64,000 nucleotides of DNA, taken from assembly GCF_022788695.1 (NCBI RefSeq), contig NZ_CP085160.1:62001-126000 (forward strand), read 5' to 3'. Within the stretch, counting starts at the first letter, position 1; every line of letters starts with the position of its first letter. Both the position numbers and the translations under genes were made by a program. This DNA is from Pseudosulfitobacter sp. DSM 107133 (GTDB lineage: Bacteria; Pseudomonadota; Alphaproteobacteria; Rhodobacterales; Rhodobacteraceae). The notes under the pieces were generated by a model. It was not told where the DNA came from. It saw nothing but the letters and a program-made list of their open reading frames with translations, and did not search any database. This document shows, in pieces, positions 61,198 to 64,000 of the stretch.

Positions 61198-61926
61198 TCA
61201 GGTGGCTACGAAGTAGCCGGTGATTTGCAGGCCCATGAGGATGAACCCCATGGACATCATGACGACGTTGGCGGTGTAGGCTTGGCGGAAGAAGTTTGGG
61301 GATTTCCGCCAGAACCCCATGACAATGAGGATCACGGCAAGCGCCATGATCTGGCCAAGCTCGACGCCCACGTTGAACGCCAGAAGATTGGCCAGCAGCC
61401 CGTCCGAAGCGATTTCATAGTCTAGGATTTTCGTGGCCAGGCCCGTGCCGTGGAAAAAGCCAAAGATCAACGTTGCGGCCTTGGTGTTCGGCTGGAACCC
61501 AAACCAGCGCTGATACGCCCCGAGATTATCGAGCGCCTTGTAGACGACCGAAAGGCCGATGATCGCGTCGATGATGTAGGCGTTGATGCCCCAGCCGAAC
61601 CAGACACCGGCCAGCATCGTGGTCGAGTGCCCGAGGGCGAAGAGGCTGACATAGATGCCTACATCCTTCATCTTGTAGAGGAAGAAGACGACGCCGAGCA
61701 GGAACAGGATGTGATCGTATCCCGTGACCATGTGTTTGGCGCCGAGATACATGAAGGGGATGATGTTCACCCCCCAGATTTCCTGGATATAGCCTGCATC
61801 ACCTTCTGTGACGGCGTGGGCAAGAGCGTTTTCCGCACCCAGGACGAGCGCCGAAAGGGCAATGAAGGACAGGATCACGATCCGGCGTATGCCGGGATCG
61901 GTCCAGCCCTGATGGACTGTATTCAT
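61198..61926 (-). CDS. HupE/UreJ-family membrane protein
   Basis: A 242-residue protein with about seven segments. The family His-Asp motif is GYDHILFLLG, and later LFALGHSTTMLAG and FGFFHGTGLATKIL carry conserved His. Members of this family move nickel or cobalt across membranes. It lies between the anchor protein and a His-rich protein, supporting a metal role. Confidence 0.85.
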   Translation of the reverse strand: MNTVHQGWTDPGIRRIVILSFIALSALVLGAENALAHAVTEGDAGYIQEIWGVNIIPFMYLGAKHMVTGYDHILFLLGVVFFLYKMKDVGIYVSLFALGHSTTMLAGVWFGWGINAYIIDAIIGLSVVYKALDNLGAYQRWFGFQPNTKAATLIFGFFHGTGLATKILDYEIASDGLLANLLAFNVGVELGQIMALAVILIVMGFWRKSPNFFRQAYTANVVMMSMGFILMGLQITGYFVAT

Positions 61927-61986
61927 GGATTGAACTCCGCATATGTGTTGATGATTGAATGCAGCGCGCTGTTGGCACGCAGTCGA

Positions 61987-62343
61987 TCAGACGCGCGGAG
62001 GTCTTTCGATTTGGTATGTCTGTAAGGTGTTCGACGTGGCCGAACTCAACGGCCATGCGGCTCTGTAAATATCGAGCGGGTGTGGCGATCGGTCGGGGCC
62101 AGGCACGACCGCCTGACTGTGATCGTGATCGACGCTGTCATGGCTGTGTCCATGCATGGCCCAAGCAAGGTCTTCTTCCAGTCCATGCGAATGACCGTGC
62201 TCAGCAACCATTTCGGCGTGCTCTTGAAGGACGCCGATGACTGAGGGTGCGTGCGAGGTTGCGGGCACCACAGACCAGAGGAGTACGGCCAAACACAAGA
62301 GTGTCGCAAACGCGGCGTTTACAACTGTCCTCAAGGTATCCAT
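61987..62343 (-). CDS. His-rich exported protein
   Basis: A 118-residue protein with a signal-like N-terminus (LLCLAVLLWSVVPATSHA) and a His-rich middle (EHGHSHGLEEDL, MHGHSHDSVDHDHSQ), a likely Ni/Co/Zn store. ATG 62343 begins the signal; the longer frame from 62391 overlaps the divergent promoter region. It is the first gene of the HupE operon and lies opposite the CsoR/RcnR-type gene. Confidence 0.75.
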   Translation of the reverse strand: MDTLRTVVNAAFATLLCLAVLLWSVVPATSHAPSVIGVLQEHAEMVAEHGHSHGLEEDLAWAMHGHSHDSVDHDHSQAVVPGPDRSPHPLDIYRAAWPLSSATSNTLQTYQIERPPRV

Positions 62344-62397
62344 AGGATCTGCCCGTCTGCCCGTCTCTAGCGTGGTGCGTCGTGGCACCATCTTGTT

Positions 62398-62418
62398 CTA
62401 TCCTCCCGGGGGGGATAG
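62398..62418. promoter_or_regulatory. CsoR/RcnR-type operator overlapping the repressor promoter
   Basis: CTATCC and GGATAG flank a G/C tract (TCCCGGGGG), like the G-tract operators of CsoR/RcnR proteins. It overlaps a plus-strand promoter TTGTTC (62393-62398), 17 bases, TAGAAC (62416-62421), which puts the start of transcription on or next to the ATG at 62428. A second dyad TGGTGC/GCACCA (62373-62390) lies upstream towards the divergent gene. Confidence 0.75.
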
Positions 62419-62427
62419 AACTACTTT

Positions 62428-62688
62428 ATGACAAAACATCCAGTCCATGCAACCCATCCCGCCCTTGTCGCCCGGCTGAAACGCGCTGACGGCCATTTGC
62501 GCGCCGTGATCGAAATGATCGAGGCGGGCAAACCCTGTCTGGAGATTGCTCAGCAGATGCAAGCGGTCGAAAAGGCCGTGACGAACGCCAAGCGTGCGCT
62601 GATCCATGATCACATGGACCATTGTATCGACGTTGAAAGTTCTGAAACTGATCGCGCCGAGTTGCGGGCGATCGCCCGATATCTCTGA
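62428..62688 (+). CDS. CsoR/RcnR-family metal-sensing repressor
   Basis: An 86-residue all-helical repressor (DUF156). The metal site C37-H62-C66 (GKPCLEIA; HDHMDHC) has the spacing of the CsoR triad (also used in nickel sensors of the InrS kind). Further His at 4, 7, 10 and 23 could join. It probably binds the operator at 62398-62418 and controls itself and the next gene. No clear ribosome site precedes the ATG; the transcript may be leaderless. Confidence 0.9.
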   Translation: MTKHPVHATHPALVARLKRADGHLRAVIEMIEAGKPCLEIAQQMQAVEKAVTNAKRALIHDHMDHCIDVESSETDRAELRAIARYL

Positions 62689-62696
62689 GGCTGACC

Positions 62697-64000
62697 ATGC
62701 TCGATATTCTCTCCGACCGCACTTATCGGCACCTGTTTCTGGCACAGGTCGTAGCCCTTCTGGGTGCCGGACTCGCCACAGTCGCACTCGGCCTGCTCGC
62801 CTTTGATCTTTCGGGCGACGGGGCGGCGCTGGTCCTCGGCACAGTCTTCACCATCAAGATGGTTGCTTATGTGGGCATCGCGCCCATTGCAGGGGCTTTC
62901 GCAGACCGCGTGCCGCGCCGCGCGCTTCTGGTGACGCTCGATCTGGTGCGTGCCGGTGTCGCGCTCGCACTGCCCTTCGTGACCGAGGTCTGGCAGGTCT
63001 ACGTCCTGATCTTCCTTCTTCAATCGGCTTCCGCCGCCTTCACGCCGACCTTTCAGGCAACGATCCCGGACGTTCTGCCGGAAGAGGCGCGCTATACCCG
63101 CGCGCTGTCGCTGTCGCGGCTGGCGTACGATCTGGAAAACATCGTCAGTCCGACGCTGGCGGCGCTTCTGCTCGCGGTGATGTCCTACAACACGCTGTTC
63201 TTCGGAACGGTTGTCGGTTTCGCCGCATCAGCCCTTCTGGTTGTTTCGGTCGTGCTGCCGAGTCCCCGCCCATCCGAGCCGCGTGGTGTCTATGACCGCA
63301 CTACGCGCGGCATCCGCATCTATCTGGCCACGCCCCGCTTGCGCGGGCTCTTGGCATTGAACCTCGCGGCGGCGGCGGCAGGTGCGATGGTGCTGGTCAA
63401 TACCGTCGTTCTTGTGCGCGGCTCGCTCGGCCTTTCGGAAAGTGCTCTGGCCTGGACGATGTTCGCCTTCGGCGCAGGGTCGATGATCGCCGCGCTGGTC
63501 CTGCCGCGTGTTCTCGATGTGTTGCCGGACCGGCCCGTGATGTTCGGCGGAGCCGTGCTGATGGTGGCTACTCTGGTCGGTCTGGCATTGACGGTCCTTG
63601 GAGCAGGCCTTGGCTGGTCCATCCTCCTGACAGCCTGGCTGCTGGTGGGGTTGGGGTATTCCACCGTTCTCACCCCCTCGGGCCGGTTGCTGCGCCGTTC
63701 CGCCCACGCCGGGGACCGCCCGGCACTCTTTGCAGCGCAATTCGCGCTGTCCCACGCCTGCTGGCTTGTGACCTATCCGCTGTCGGGATGGCTGCTGACG
63801 GTCTATGGTGTCGTTCCCGCACTGATCGGACTGGCCCTCATCGCCGCCTTCGGAATGCTCGCAGCGCTGAAACTCTGGCCGTCCGGCGATCCCGTTGAGC
63901 TTGAGCACACCCACGATAATTTGCCACTCGACCATCCCCACCTAAGGGGACATCGCAGGCACAGCCATGCCTTGATCATTGACGAGAGCCATCCTCGCTG
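62697..64000 (+). CDS. NreB-like MFS metal efflux transporter, 3' end cut by window
   Basis: Twelve-segment major facilitator protein; about 434 residues are visible and the frame is open to the right edge. The N-terminal MFS block FADRVPRRALLVTLDLVRAG is present, and the C-terminus is His-rich (ELEHTHDNLPLDHPHLRG, RRHSHALI), as in nickel-resistance MFS proteins of the NreB kind. Starts at ATG 62697, nine bases after the repressor stop. Nickel or cobalt export is likely. Confidence 0.85.
   Translation, partial: MLDILSDRTYRHLFLAQVVALLGAGLATVALGLLAFDLSGDGAALVLGTVFTIKMVAYVGIAPIAGAFADRVPRRALLVTLDLVRAGVALALPFVTEVWQVYVLIFLLQSASAAFTPTFQATIPDVLPEEARYTRALSLSRLAYDLENIVSPTLAALLLAVMSYNTLFFGTVVGFAASALLVVSVVLPSPRPSEPRGVYDRTTRGIRIYLATPRLRGLLALNLAAAAAGAMVLVNTVVLVRGSLGLSESALAWTMFAFGAGSMIAALVLPRVLDVLPDRPVMFGGAVLMVATLVGLALTVLGAGLGWSILLTAWLLVGLGYSTVLTPSGRLLRRSAHAGDRPALFAAQFALSHACWLVTYPLSGWLLTVYGVVPALIGLALIAAFGMLAALKLWPSGDPVELEHTHDNLPLDHPHLRGHRRHSHALIIDESHPR

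Noticed and set aside
62610..63941. Two minus-strand frames opposite the MFS gene
   Set aside because: The plus-strand frame encodes an uninterrupted MFS transporter with a His-rich tail; the others are shadows.

Overview
The window reads as an accessory replicon, most likely a plasmid or integrated element, of an alphaproteobacterium of the Rhodobacteraceae/Roseobacter type. The base composition is GC-rich, genes are packed with many 1-11 base overlaps, and the virB genes and metal-resistance proteins have the family forms seen in that group. No replication, partition or relaxase gene, rRNA, tRNA, insertion sequence or CRISPR array was recognised, so the replicon type is an inference.

Region 1 (1-11.3 kb, minus strand) is one long type IV secretion operon. 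In transcription order it holds a conserved plasmid protein, virB1-like lytic transglycosylase, virB2, virB3, virB4, a VirB7-like lipoprotein, a hybrid lytic transglycosylase with VirB5-like ends, virB5, virB8, virB9, virB10, virB11, a small exported protein, and virB6 running off the left edge. Region 2 (11.3-14.4 kb) is a small regulatory and plasmid-biology segment. Two near-identical 30-bp promoter boxes fire the virB operon and an exported protein in opposite directions. Between them lie a small secreted protein and the remnants of two broken genes, one with a HEPN motif.

Region 3 (14.4-31.3 kb) mixes cell-envelope and zinc/lead/cadmium-type resistance genes. It has three YkuD L,D-transpeptidases, a transglutaminase-CDF-STAS-methyltransferase operon, a second CDF pump with a repetitive Asp-Glu-His tail, YnfA, a ZntR/CadR/PbrR-type MerR regulator, an 11-gene operon (Sco, DsbB, DsbA, PCuAC, Sco, M23 peptidase, DUF411, ZIP, LspA, Lnt, small membrane protein), and a ZntA-type P-type ATPase. 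Four promoters in this region share a 15-bp dyad inside a 19-bp spacer, the layout of MerR-family targets, so these operons look like one regulon.

Region 4 (31.3-53.8 kb) is copper and silver resistance: a YHS-type CopA ATPase, FixH-like protein, CusB and CusA; an operon of lipoprotein, TolC, multicopper oxidase, two cupredoxins, an ABC membrane domain without ATPase, cytochrome c and a beta-propeller protein; CopZ divergent from a two-HMA CopA; CueR; a DUF305 protein; a glutaredoxin-MauE fusion; and an ArsP-type permease. CueR-type promoters with 19-bp spacers precede CopZ and both copper ATPases, and a fourth lies near 60.4 kb.

Region 5 (53.8-62.3 kb, minus strand) is a thiol-redox and copper module (CcdA, membrane protein, Sco, TlpA, CcmG/DsbE, cytochrome c, two tiny membrane proteins, DUF411, multicopper oxidase, Cys-rich exported protein) followed upstream by a membrane-anchored protein, HupE/UreJ and a His-rich protein. 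Region 6 (62.3-64 kb) is a CsoR/RcnR-family repressor with its operator and a NreB-like MFS transporter that runs off the right edge, probably a nickel or cobalt export unit.
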